Below, in pieces: positions 1 to 5,917 of a DNA stretch of 13,294 bases (positions within the stretch are counted from its first letter, which is position 1; every line of letters begins with the position of its first letter). The DNA comes from Candidatus Saccharimonadota bacterium (GTDB taxonomy: Bacteria > Patescibacteriota > Saccharimonadia > QS-5-54-17): the NCBI GenBank assembly GCA_007131065.1, contig SLRF01000047.1:1-13294 (forward strand). Direction: 5' to 3'. The position numbers and the translations under genes were made by a program. The notes under the pieces were generated by a model, which did no database searches, was not told the DNA's origin, and saw only the letters and a program-made list of their open reading frames with translations.

Positions 1-14
1 AGCATAAGGTATCT

Positions 15-1781
15 GTGTCGAAAAACCGTAGCAATTATCAGAAACTGCAGATAGCTCTAGCCAGTGGAAGTGGCTTGATAATTTTGCTATATGGAATCTT
101 GTATTTCGGAGAGTTCCTCGGTCCAGGAGAATTGCTAGGTACTTCGCCTCTGAACCTCATGATAGCAATCATCCACGTAGCTTATTTTTTCTTACTACGC
201 AGTTTCCTCAACAATAAGTCCACCCTCGCAGCCACTGCGATAGATCTATTGTTGTTTAGTACTAACATAGCCATCCTACTTTTGGTCACCGGAGGGTTTC
301 GATCGATATATTTCATATTCTGGATGTTTATCATCCTAGTAGCAGCCGCCCTGGGTAGGGCAGTAGTGTTCGCATATATGGGCATTACACTCTTATACCT
401 AGGCCTTGCGACCTATCTCTCCGTCGACGGCTCGATGTACCTGGCAAATAACATCACCCATGCGGCCGCTGCTATCGCTGCCGGTTTCTTAGGTATGTGG
501 CTCTGGAGACACCACCCCGTAAACCTCAAAGACGACAGCGAATACAGTGAGCTTTCTAGCAAGCTTGAAACAGAGCAGCTCAAATCAGAGATATTACTTA
601 AAAGTATCGGTGACGGAGTCGTCGTTATAGACCTGTCCGGCAAGGTACAGCTTTTCAATGAACCGGCTTGCTCGATGACCGGTTGGCCCCAGAAAGAAGC
701 AGTCGGCATAAGCTATGAATCGATACTATCCCTCGACGATGAAAAAGGCAACAAACTCCCCGAAGGCCAAGAACCTTTCCACCGAGCCATCGCCAGCAAG
801 TCCACTGTACGACGCAACGACATAACCATGCTCAGTCGCGACAATCGACGCATCAGCCTATCTATCGTAGCTTCCCCGATATTCAGCGGCGCCGGAAGTG
901 TCAGTGGTGCTATTGGAGTTTTCCGAGACATAAGTGCCGAAAAAGCCGCTGCCAGACAACGAGACGAATTTATATCCACGGCTTCACACGAAATGCGCAC
1001 ACCGGTAGCCGCCATCGAGGGCTTCCTAGCCTTAGCATTGAATGAAAAAGTCTCCAGTATAGACGAAAATGCCCGTAAATACATAGACAAAGCCCATGAA
1101 TCCACGCAACACTTAGGCAATCTCTTCCGCGACCTGCTCTCTATCACCAAAATAGAAGACGGACGCATAAAGAACGAACCCGAACCTTTCGAGCTGGGCA
1201 AGGTTATCAAGACGTCTATCGATGAATTGAACTTCAAAGCCGAGAAAAAGGGTATAGAGCTCAAGCTCAAAGCCACCCAAGGTACTAGCCTGACAGGCCA
1301 AAGCGACGTATTGCCACTATTCTATGTCAATGCCGACCCCGAGCGTATCCGAGAAGTATTTATCAACCTCGTCGATAATGCCATAAAATTCACTCCAAAA
1401 GGTGAAGTGAATGTCTCGGTCGAAGGAGACGATAAGCAGGTCACCGTAGGAGTCCACGACCAGGGAATAGGTATACCGAAAGACGAGATAGGACACCTGT
1501 TTCAAAAATTCTACCGCGTAGACAGCACAAAAACCCGTGAGATCGGCGGCACCGGACTCGGGCTGTATCTATGCCGCACCATAATCGAGATGTACAACGG
1601 ACGTATATGGGTAGAAAGCGAAGAAAACAAAGGCAGCCACTTCTATTTCACGTTACCGAGGCTCTCCTATGCTCAAGTACAAGAAATCCGGGCCAAGATG
1701 GAAAAACAGAAGAAGGCAGAGGCCCAAGAAGGCGAGGATTCGCCTGGCGACACAGTTGCACCAAGCACAACAAGTAAGTAA
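15..1781 (+). CDS. Membrane sensor histidine kinase (PAS-HisKA-HATPase)
   Basis: Sensor kinase that would autophosphorylate a histidine and pass the phosphate to the response regulator encoded just downstream. About six hydrophobic segments (roughly residues 11-31, 45-62, 71-91, 97-113, 116-135, 143-165) place the N-terminus in the membrane with almost no extracellular loop, so the signal is probably membrane-borne or intracellular. A PAS-like domain follows (about 195-312), then HisKA with the SHEMRTP motif (His325), then HATPase_c with N box NLVDNAIKF (Asn455 within it), DQGIGIP and GGTGLGL. The last 35 residues are charged and Pro/Ser/Thr-rich. The 588-aa length is typical of PAS-containing kinases. 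The GTG start is chosen because AAGG lies 5 nt upstream. The stimulus is unknown. Family assignment is secure from the motifs. Confidence 0.95.
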   Translation: MSKNRSNYQKLQIALASGSGLIILLYGILYFGEFLGPGELLGTSPLNLMIAIIHVAYFFLLRSFLNNKSTLAATAIDLLLFSTNIAILLLVTGGFRSIYFIFWMFIILVAAALGRAVVFAYMGITLLYLGLATYLSVDGSMYLANNITHAAAAIAAGFLGMWLWRHHPVNLKDDSEYSELSSKLETEQLKSEILLKSIGDGVVVIDLSGKVQLFNEPACSMTGWPQKEAVGISYESILSLDDEKGNKLPEGQEPFHRAIASKSTVRRNDITMLSRDNRRISLSIVASPIFSGAGSVSGAIGVFRDISAEKAAARQRDEFISTASHEMRTPVAAIEGFLALALNEKVSSIDENARKYIDKAHESTQHLGNLFRDLLSITKIEDGRIKNEPEPFELGKVIKTSIDELNFKAEKKGIELKLKATQGTSLTGQSDVLPLFYVNADPERIREVFINLVDNAIKFTPKGEVNVSVEGDDKQVTVGVHDQGIGIPKDEIGHLFQKFYRVDSTKTREIGGTGLGLYLCRTIIEMYNGRIWVESEENKGSHFYFTLPRLSYAQVQEIRAKMEKQKKAEAQEGEDSPGDTVAPSTTSK

Positions 1782-1792
1782 AATGATGGATA

Positions 1793-2374
1793 ATGACAAA
1801 AGTACTACTTGTCGAAGATGACATAAACCTCCGAGAAATATACGCGGCAAGACTCAGCGCAGAAGGCTATGACCTAGTCACGGCATCCGATGGCGAAGAA
1901 GCATTATCCAAAGCTGTAGCCGAAAAGCCCGACCTAATAGTTCTCGACGTGATGATGCCCAAAATCAGCGGCTTCGACGTGCTCGACATCCTGCGTTCTA
2001 CTCCCGAGACCAAATCCACCCAAGTCATCATGCTTTCAGCCCTTAGTCAGGAATCCGACCGAGAAAGAGGCGAGAAACTCGGTGCGAATAAGTACCTAGT
2101 AAAATCACAGATTACACTCGAAGATGTAGTATCTACCGTAAAAGGCATGCTAGCAGAAGCTAACGGCGAGACGCCTGCGATTGTAGCTAATGCCGATGGA
2201 CGCCTGCCTTCAGACGGAGACACCCCGAAAAACCCCGAGGATGAACCCACAGAAGCCACACCGCAAGTAAAACCGGAAGCCACGCAAGGACAACCGGTAC
2301 AGCCACCCGCCCAAGAGACACCGCCTACCAGCTCCGAAAACACACCCGCTACTGATAACAATAATCAGCTCTAA
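1793..2374 (+). CDS. Single-domain response regulator with Pro/Thr-rich tail
   Basis: Receiver protein, presumably phosphorylated by the kinase that ends 11 nt upstream; the two form an operon. The CheY-like domain covers about residues 1-122: acidic pocket EDD (8-10), phospho-acceptor Asp52 in VLDVMMP, switch Ser82 in MLSALS and Lys104 in YLVKS. No DNA-binding or enzymatic output domain follows. Residues about 125-193 are low-complexity, rich in Pro, Thr, Glu and Gln, and likely disordered. Output must therefore go through protein contacts or phosphotransfer rather than direct promoter binding; this is inference. The ATG is accepted from the start of the receiver fold; upstream SD-like sequence is weak (GGATA), which fits translational coupling to the kinase gene. 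Confidence 0.93.
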   Translation: MTKVLLVEDDINLREIYAARLSAEGYDLVTASDGEEALSKAVAEKPDLIVLDVMMPKISGFDVLDILRSTPETKSTQVIMLSALSQESDRERGEKLGANKYLVKSQITLEDVVSTVKGMLAEANGETPAIVANADGRLPSDGDTPKNPEDEPTEATPQVKPEATQGQPVQPPAQETPPTSSENTPATDNNNQL

Positions 2375-2379
2375 CTAAT

Positions 2380-2385
2380 TATCAT
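2380..2385 (+). promoter_or_regulatory. Possible -10 box for a leaderless pseudouridine synthase mRNA
   Basis: TATCAT ends 8 nt before the ATG at 2394, and there is no purine-rich SD in between. The spacing would put the transcription start at or next to the start codon. No convincing -35 is visible and read-through from the upstream operon is equally possible. Confidence 0.35.
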
Positions 2386-2393
2386 TCCTGCGC

Positions 2394-3047
2394 ATGAGGC
2401 TCAATAAATACATCGCTCATGCCAGCGGTATATCGCGCCGTAGCGCCGATAGAGCCATCCAGGAAGGTCGAGTCAAGTTAAACGGCCAGAGCGTAGACCT
2501 AGGTCAAGATGTAAGCCCTAACGACAAAGTAGAGCTAGACGGAGAGCCACTCAAGCTTCCGAGCGAGCATACGACCATTATTCTAAACAAGCCTCCAGGG
2601 TACATCTGTAGTCGCAATAAGCAAGGTAGATCTCCAACCATTTATGAGATTCTACCCGCTGAACTCCATGACCTTAAGCCGATCGGCAGGCTAGACAAGA
2701 TGAGCAGGGGATTGCTACTACTTACAACTGACGGCGATCTAGCCCAGAAACTCACCCACCCCAAACACGCGAAGCGCAAGATATACCTAGTAGTTCCACA
2801 CAAGGAACTTTCCAGCGAGGACCTGGAAAGAATCAACGCAGGAGTAAAACTCGAAGACGGTATAAGCCGCCTCGCTATAAAGCCGGCCGGAGCTATGCGC
2901 TACCAGATAGAGATGAGTGAAGGGCGCAATCGCCAGATTCGCCGAACGCTTTCGTCTTTAGGTTATGAAGTAGTCGACCTAAAAAGGGTAGAATTCGGCG
3001 AACACTCGCTAGGTGAATTGCCTGAAGGCGAGTGGAGTAAACTTTAA
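2394..3047 (+). CDS. rRNA pseudouridine synthase, RsuA/RluB family
   Basis: Isomerises specific uridines in 16S or 23S rRNA to pseudouridine during ribosome assembly. Residues 1 to about 55 form an S4 RNA-binding domain (starts MRLNKYIAHASGISRR). The catalytic domain has the family motif GRLDKMSRGLLLLTTDGDLA with catalytic Asp101, followed by KIYLV, and the late motif EGRNRQIRRTLSSLGYEV typical of the RsuA/RluB/E/F group. At 217 aa it is close to RsuA in length, and whether it modifies 16S (RsuA) or 23S (RluB) cannot be told from sequence alone. The start fits the S4 domain exactly and has no SD. It faces a convergent minus-strand unit whose terminator sits right at its 3' end. Confidence 0.95.
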   Translation: MRLNKYIAHASGISRRSADRAIQEGRVKLNGQSVDLGQDVSPNDKVELDGEPLKLPSEHTTIILNKPPGYICSRNKQGRSPTIYEILPAELHDLKPIGRLDKMSRGLLLLTTDGDLAQKLTHPKHAKRKIYLVVPHKELSSEDLERINAGVKLEDGISRLAIKPAGAMRYQIEMSEGRNRQIRRTLSSLGYEVVDLKRVEFGEHSLGELPEGEWSKL

Positions 3048-3110
3048 AAAGAGAAAACCGCAGGATTCGTAAGGGGTTCATCACAAGTGACGAACCCCTG
3101 TATCCTGCGG
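3040..3110 (-). terminator. Rho-independent terminator of the tRNA/microprotein unit
   Basis: A 9-bp outer stem (3102-3110 with 3058-3066) encloses an 8-bp GC-rich stem (3092-3099 with 3072-3079) capped by TCAC/GTGA pairing (3087-3090 with 3081-3084). On the minus strand the hairpin is followed at once by TTTTCTCTTTTT (3056 down to 3045). There is no comparable T-run on the plus strand, so it acts mainly on leftward transcripts. It overlaps the last codons of the convergent pseudouridine synthase gene. Confidence 0.85.
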
Positions 3111-3191
3111 CGGTGCTTGGCTTGTCGTACCAAGCTGGAGTCTGGAGTTGCATCCGTAATGTATGCATCGACGTCCGTACGTTATGGAGAG

Positions 3192-3347
3192 CTAGCGTCG
3201 ACCAGTACCTCGACAGGCACTGCAGTCGCCGCTACGATTACAGCTACTGCAACCGAAGGAGGAAAGACCTCCCATGCCACGGCGATCGCCTTGACCCTTG
3301 CAGCTACTGCACTTACCGGTACCGTTGCACCTTATGCAACGAGCCAA
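3192..3347 (-). CDS. 51-aa free-standing DnaJ-type zinc-finger microprotein
   Basis: The protein is little more than four CXXCXGXG-like motifs in two adjacent pairs: Cys4/7 and Cys13/16, a 16-residue Gly/Ser/basic linker, then Cys33/36 and Cys42/45. Motifs 1, 2 and 4 keep the G-x-G; motif 3 reads CSSCNRSG. Eight cysteines are enough for two zinc ions, as in the DnaJ cysteine-rich domain, but there is no J-domain or substrate-binding region. The TTG start is chosen because AGGAGGTGA, a perfect match to the 16S anti-SD, lies upstream (7 nt from the AGGAGG core); the longer frame up to 3539 overlaps the upstream gene and has no such signal. It lies 28 nt after the 114-aa gene. Role unknown: small DnaJ-like zinc fingers elsewhere bind proteins (for example anti-TRAP), so a binding role is a guess. 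Confidence 0.8.
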   Translation of the reverse strand: MARCIRCNGTGKCSSCKGQGDRRGMGGLSSFGCSSCNRSGDCSACRGTGRR

Positions 3348-3351
3348 TGGC

Positions 3352-3360
3352 TCACCTCCT
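3352..3360 (-). promoter_or_regulatory. Perfect 9-nt Shine-Dalgarno for the zinc-finger gene
   Basis: On the minus strand this reads AGGAGGTGA, fully complementary to the bacterial 16S 3' end. It fixes a TTG start at 3347 and suggests efficient translation despite the weak start codon. Confidence 0.8.
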
Positions 3361-3375
3361 GATAGTATGATCAGT

Positions 3376-3720
3376 TCAGAGCTTCCAGAGATCAGATGAA
3401 CCGACATAGAGAAAGCCCGAACGCTTACGAGCATCGTAGTAACCACGGATGTAATTGCTACGACCCATGCTGCTACGAACGTTGCCTTTGCCAGTACCAA
3501 GCAAGCGACCGAGGACGTGGAAGTTGTGACCGGTTCCACTTTCGTGGATCAGTCCTTGGACGGATCCACGAAGTAACAAACCTCCGTCACTGCGAAACCA
3601 CACCTCACGAGCACTGTTAATGTCGTCCGGGAAGGCATACTTGAGTCCGTCGACAAGCGACTCGCGTGATGGCCCGTCATCGAGAACGTGCCTGACCGAT
3701 TGTCCTTGCGTGGAAGCCAT
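3376..3720 (-). CDS. 114-aa orphan protein, strong SD, distinct codon use
   Basis: Not recognised. The ATG at 3720 is chosen over the longer frame to 3804 because AAAGGAG (3733-3727) sits 6 nt upstream. The N-terminal half is mixed and somewhat acidic (MASTQGQSVRHVLDDGPSRES). The C-terminal half is Gly/Ser/Arg-rich with repeats such as GRLLGTGKG and RSSMGRSN, then aromatic residues (YIRGYY, FLYVGSSDLWKL). No signal peptide or membrane segment is seen. The basic, Gly-rich C-terminal half could bind nucleic acid, which is only inference. Isoleucines use ATC/ATT and none ATA, unlike neighbours. A 10-bp inverted repeat (3541-3550 with 3563-3572) lies inside the coding region. It is followed by the zinc-finger gene and preceded by the tRNA in the same orientation. 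It ends in TGA. Confidence 0.72.
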   Translation of the reverse strand: MASTQGQSVRHVLDDGPSRESLVDGLKYAFPDDINSAREVWFRSDGGLLLRGSVQGLIHESGTGHNFHVLGRLLGTGKGNVRSSMGRSNYIRGYYDARKRSGFLYVGSSDLWKL

Positions 3721-3744
3721 CCGGCTCTCCTTTGTTAACGTGCT

Positions 3745-3763
3745 CTTCGAATAAGGCTCGAAG
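3745..3763 (-). repeat. 6-bp inverted repeat in the 5' UTR of the 114-aa gene
   Basis: CTTCGA (3745-3750) and TCGAAG (3758-3763) can form a short hairpin with a 7-nt loop, just upstream of the SD. It may shape the leader; no function can be assigned. Confidence 0.4.
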
Positions 3764-3773
3764 GCTAGCCGTT

Positions 3774-3793
3774 GTTCGGGATATATCCCGAAC
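3774..3793. repeat. Perfect 20-bp palindrome between tRNA and 114-aa gene
   Basis: GTTCGGGA-TATA-TCCCGAAC is a perfect dyad. As DNA it looks like an operator for a dimeric regulator; as RNA it is an 8-bp hairpin with a UAUA loop. No T-run follows on either strand, so it is not an intrinsic terminator. It lies 46 nt past the tRNA 3' end and 54 nt before the ATG at 3720, so a processing or pausing role is possible. Confidence 0.6.
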
Positions 3794-3838
3794 CACCCCT
3801 CCATACGGAAGGGAATTAGATATTGCGCCTATCTTCAG

Positions 3839-3964
3839 TAGTGACGATGGGATTCGAACCCACGACCTCTGCCTAGGAAGCTATCGTTTGCTGCTCGGCG
3901 CCAAGCTTCAAGCGACAGACCGCTTCCCAACGCGACAGTGCTCTACCAGCTGAGCTACGTCACC
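3839..3964 (-). tRNA. tRNA with a ~53-nt insertion in the anticodon loop (anticodon unclear)
   Basis: All canonical parts are present on the minus strand: acceptor GGTGACG (3964-3958) with CGTCACT (3846-3840), pairing 7/7 including one G-U; TA at 8-9; D-arm GCTC/GAGC; anticodon stem CTGTC (3938-3934) with GGCAG (3873-3869), all five pairs formed with one wobble; variable loop AGGTC; T-arm GTGGG-TTCGAAT-CCCAT; A73. CCA is not encoded. The anticodon loop is 60 nt (3933-3874) instead of 7. The insert folds with a GGAAGC/GCTTCC stem (3927-3922 with 3881-3876). If only its last seven bases form the loop (CTTCCTA) the anticodon would be UCC (Gly), but T37 and A73 do not suit tRNA-Gly; similarity of the 3' half to tRNA-Arg(CCU) is an alternative. 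It is too short for a group I intron, so either an unusual intron or a pseudogene. Confidence 0.75.
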
Positions 3965-3972
3965 ATTTTTAT

Positions 3973-4001
3973 ATTATGTAAATATTTAATAACTATGTCA
4001 A
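3973..4001 (-). promoter_or_regulatory. Sigma70-type promoter for the tRNA/microprotein unit
   Basis: On the minus strand TTGACA (4001-3996) and CATAAT (3978-3973) are separated by exactly 17 nt. The predicted start lies a few bases before the tRNA 5' end. The -35 is perfect consensus and the -10 has one mismatch, the best promoter seen in the window. Confidence 0.8.
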
Positions 4002-4012
4002 TAAACGTAATC

Positions 4013-4021
4013 TGTTAGAAT
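4013..4021 (+). promoter_or_regulatory. Extended -10 for der, probably leaderless
   Basis: TGTTAGAAT is an extended -10 (TGnTAGAAT) ending 8 nt before the der ATG, with no SD in the gap. Its -35 region overlaps the divergent tRNA -35 (3996-4001), so the two promoters share DNA. Confidence 0.55.
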
Positions 4022-4029
4022 GGGTAGTA

Positions 4030-5349
4030 ATGAGCAAAGAGACACTACCTATAGTTACTATCGTTGGACGGCCCAATGTGGGCAAATCCAGCCTGTTCAA
4101 CCGCCTGCTAGGCGAGCGCAAGGCTATCGTATCCGACACCCCGGGCACTACGCGGGATCGAGTCCAGGCGATAGTAGAGTGGGGCGGGCGCGATTTCTGG
4201 CTAGTAGATACTGCCGGAATGGAATCTGCTACGTCAGACCTAGAGGTCTCGATGCAGGACCAGCTCAGTGTCGCCCGAGACCAAGCCGATTTGATACTTA
4301 TCGTAATAGATAGCAGTACTATACTGTCTGACAGTGACAGTCGGATTATTAAAGACGCACACAAAAGTGGCAAACCGATTATTGTTGCAGCCAACAAGGC
4401 CGACCATAAACGGCCACAAGTCGAATTCGACAAACTACATGCTAAAACAATCGTGCCGGTCTCGGCCATCCACGGTACCGGTAGTGGCGACCTACTAGAT
4501 GCCATAGTAGATCAAATTCCCAAAGCCAGAAAAAGTACCGAGAAGGAAGAGACCACTATAGCCCTACTAGGCCGACCCAATGTCGGCAAATCCAGCATCC
4601 TCAATACACTCAGTGGAGAAGAGCGAGCCATAGTCGACGACACTGGAGGCACTACTAGAGACGTAAACGATGCGCTAATCACGCGCGAAGGCAGGAAATG
4701 GCGCTTGCTCGATACGGCCGGCATACGCAAAATCGGCAAGCGCGGATCAGCTATAGAACACTACAGTTCTCTCAGAAGCCTGTCCGCCATCAACGAAAGC
4801 GATATCTGCGTACTGGTCACTGATGCTACCGAGCCGGCCACCGGGCAAGAACAGCGCATCGCCGGCATGATCAAAGAGGCCGGAAAAGGCATGATAATCG
4901 TCGTCAATAAATGGGACTTAACAGACAGGACCGATGACGAAGCCAAGCGTCTAGAGCGCATCTTCCGCCATCAATTTCAGTTCGTCTGGTGGGCGCCGTT
5001 GATCATGACTTCTGCCACCACCAAGCACAATCTGTTCAAGATTTTCGACATAGCTAAAGAAGTGGAGAAGAACCGCAAGCGCAAACTCACCACTCGTCAA
5101 CTAAATAAATTCCTGGAGGAAGCAGTAGGCGAACACCCACCGGCCGGACTGAAGAACCGCCACCCCAAACTGCGCTACATCACCCAGGTAGACATCGACC
5201 CGCCGACATTTGCAGTATTCGGCACCCAAACTCTATTTCTGCACTGGTCTTATAAGAGATATTTAGAGGGCAGGCTCCGGGAAGCATACGATTATTCCGG
5301 TACGCCCATCCGATTCCGCTGGCGCGATAACAAAGGAGACAAAGAATAA
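4030..5349 (+). CDS. der: Ribosome-assembly GTPase Der (EngA)
   Basis: Essential tandem GTPase that helps mature the 50S subunit. The first G domain has GRPNVGKS (13-20), TPGTTRDR, DTAGM and NKAD. The second repeats GRPNVGKS (181-188), TGGTTRD, DTAGIRK and NKWD. The last ~90 residues form the KH-like RNA-binding domain (RYITQVDIDPPTFAVF ... YLEGRLREAYDYSGTPIRFRWR). At 439 aa it is the usual full length, and two adjacent G domains are diagnostic of this family. The frame overlaps pth by one base (TAATG), so they are translated together. Its promoter appears leaderless and diverges from the tRNA unit. Confidence 0.97.
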   Translation: MSKETLPIVTIVGRPNVGKSSLFNRLLGERKAIVSDTPGTTRDRVQAIVEWGGRDFWLVDTAGMESATSDLEVSMQDQLSVARDQADLILIVIDSSTILSDSDSRIIKDAHKSGKPIIVAANKADHKRPQVEFDKLHAKTIVPVSAIHGTGSGDLLDAIVDQIPKARKSTEKEETTIALLGRPNVGKSSILNTLSGEERAIVDDTGGTTRDVNDALITREGRKWRLLDTAGIRKIGKRGSAIEHYSSLRSLSAINESDICVLVTDATEPATGQEQRIAGMIKEAGKGMIIVVNKWDLTDRTDDEAKRLERIFRHQFQFVWWAPLIMTSATTKHNLFKIFDIAKEVEKNRKRKLTTRQLNKFLEEAVGEHPPAGLKNRHPKLRYITQVDIDPPTFAVFGTQTLFLHWSYKRYLEGRLREAYDYSGTPIRFRWRDNKGDKE

Positions 5350-5915
5350 TGAAACTAATAATTGGACTAGGTAATGTCGGTAATCGCTATGCACAGACCC
5401 GGCATAACGTCGGCTTTTTAGCACTAAATCACTACACCCAGAACCGACGTGTACGATTCGAGCACAAAACTAAACTAGGCGCAGATATCGCCAAGGACGG
5501 CGAGATCATTTATGCCAAACCAATCACAATGATGAATCGGAGTGGACAAGCTGTAAAAGCGATAGCCGATTATTATAAAATCGAGGTAGAAGATATCTTG
5601 ATAATCTATGATGAGCTAGCTCTACCTTTTGGCACTGTGCGTTGTCGCAAAGCCGGTGAAAGTGCCGGGCACAACGGTATTAAATCGATCATAAACAATC
5701 TTAGTAGCGACGAGTTCATTCGTATTCGTATCGGCATAAACAACGAACATAAATCCAGGCTCAAGGCCGAGACTTTCGTATTACAGGATTTTACTAAGAG
5801 TGAAAAGGCGGAACTAGACGATATTTTCTCTATCGTCGATACGCTGATATCGAGTTTCATCGAAGACAGCGACATCGAACCTCAAACTCACCAAATAGAA
5901 AAGCCACAGGAATAA
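5349..5915 (+). CDS. pth: Peptidyl-tRNA hydrolase
   Basis: Releases tRNA from peptidyl-tRNAs that fall off ribosomes, cleaving the ester bond and recycling tRNA. The bacterial Pth fold is clear: GLGNVGNRYAQTRHNVGF with catalytic His19, MMNRSGQAV with Asn63, IYDELALPFG with Asp88, and GHNGIKSI with Asn109. Length 188 aa is standard. The ATG overlaps the der stop codon by one base, with AAAGGAG (5332-5338) upstream inside der. The C-terminal tail is acidic. Grouping with der and the tRNA gives this segment a translation theme. Downstream lies the structured non-coding stretch, which could be part of the same transcript. Confidence 0.97.
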   Translation: MKLIIGLGNVGNRYAQTRHNVGFLALNHYTQNRRVRFEHKTKLGADIAKDGEIIYAKPITMMNRSGQAVKAIADYYKIEVEDILIIYDELALPFGTVRCRKAGESAGHNGIKSIINNLSSDEFIRIRIGINNEHKSRLKAETFVLQDFTKSEKAELDDIFSIVDTLISSFIEDSDIEPQTHQIEKPQE

Positions 5916-5917
5916 GA

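Noticed and set aside
893..1276. Antisense open frames within the kinase and other long genes
   Set aside because: Typical shadows of coding frames, Ser/Leu/Arg-rich with no start signals; the sense frames carry family motifs.
3087..3370. Plus-strand Thr/Ala-rich and Arg/Tyr-rich reading frames
   Set aside because: They are antisense shadows of the zinc-finger gene; their composition comes from its Cys/Gly repeats, and they lack an SD.
3721..3804. N-terminal extension of the 114-aa gene to 3804
   Set aside because: The extension crosses the 20-bp palindrome and has no SD, whereas AAAGGAG fits the ATG at 3720.
3874..3933. Group I intron in the tRNA
   Set aside because: The insert is only ~53 nt, far below the minimum for a group I catalytic core, and no P/Q/R/S core sequences are seen.
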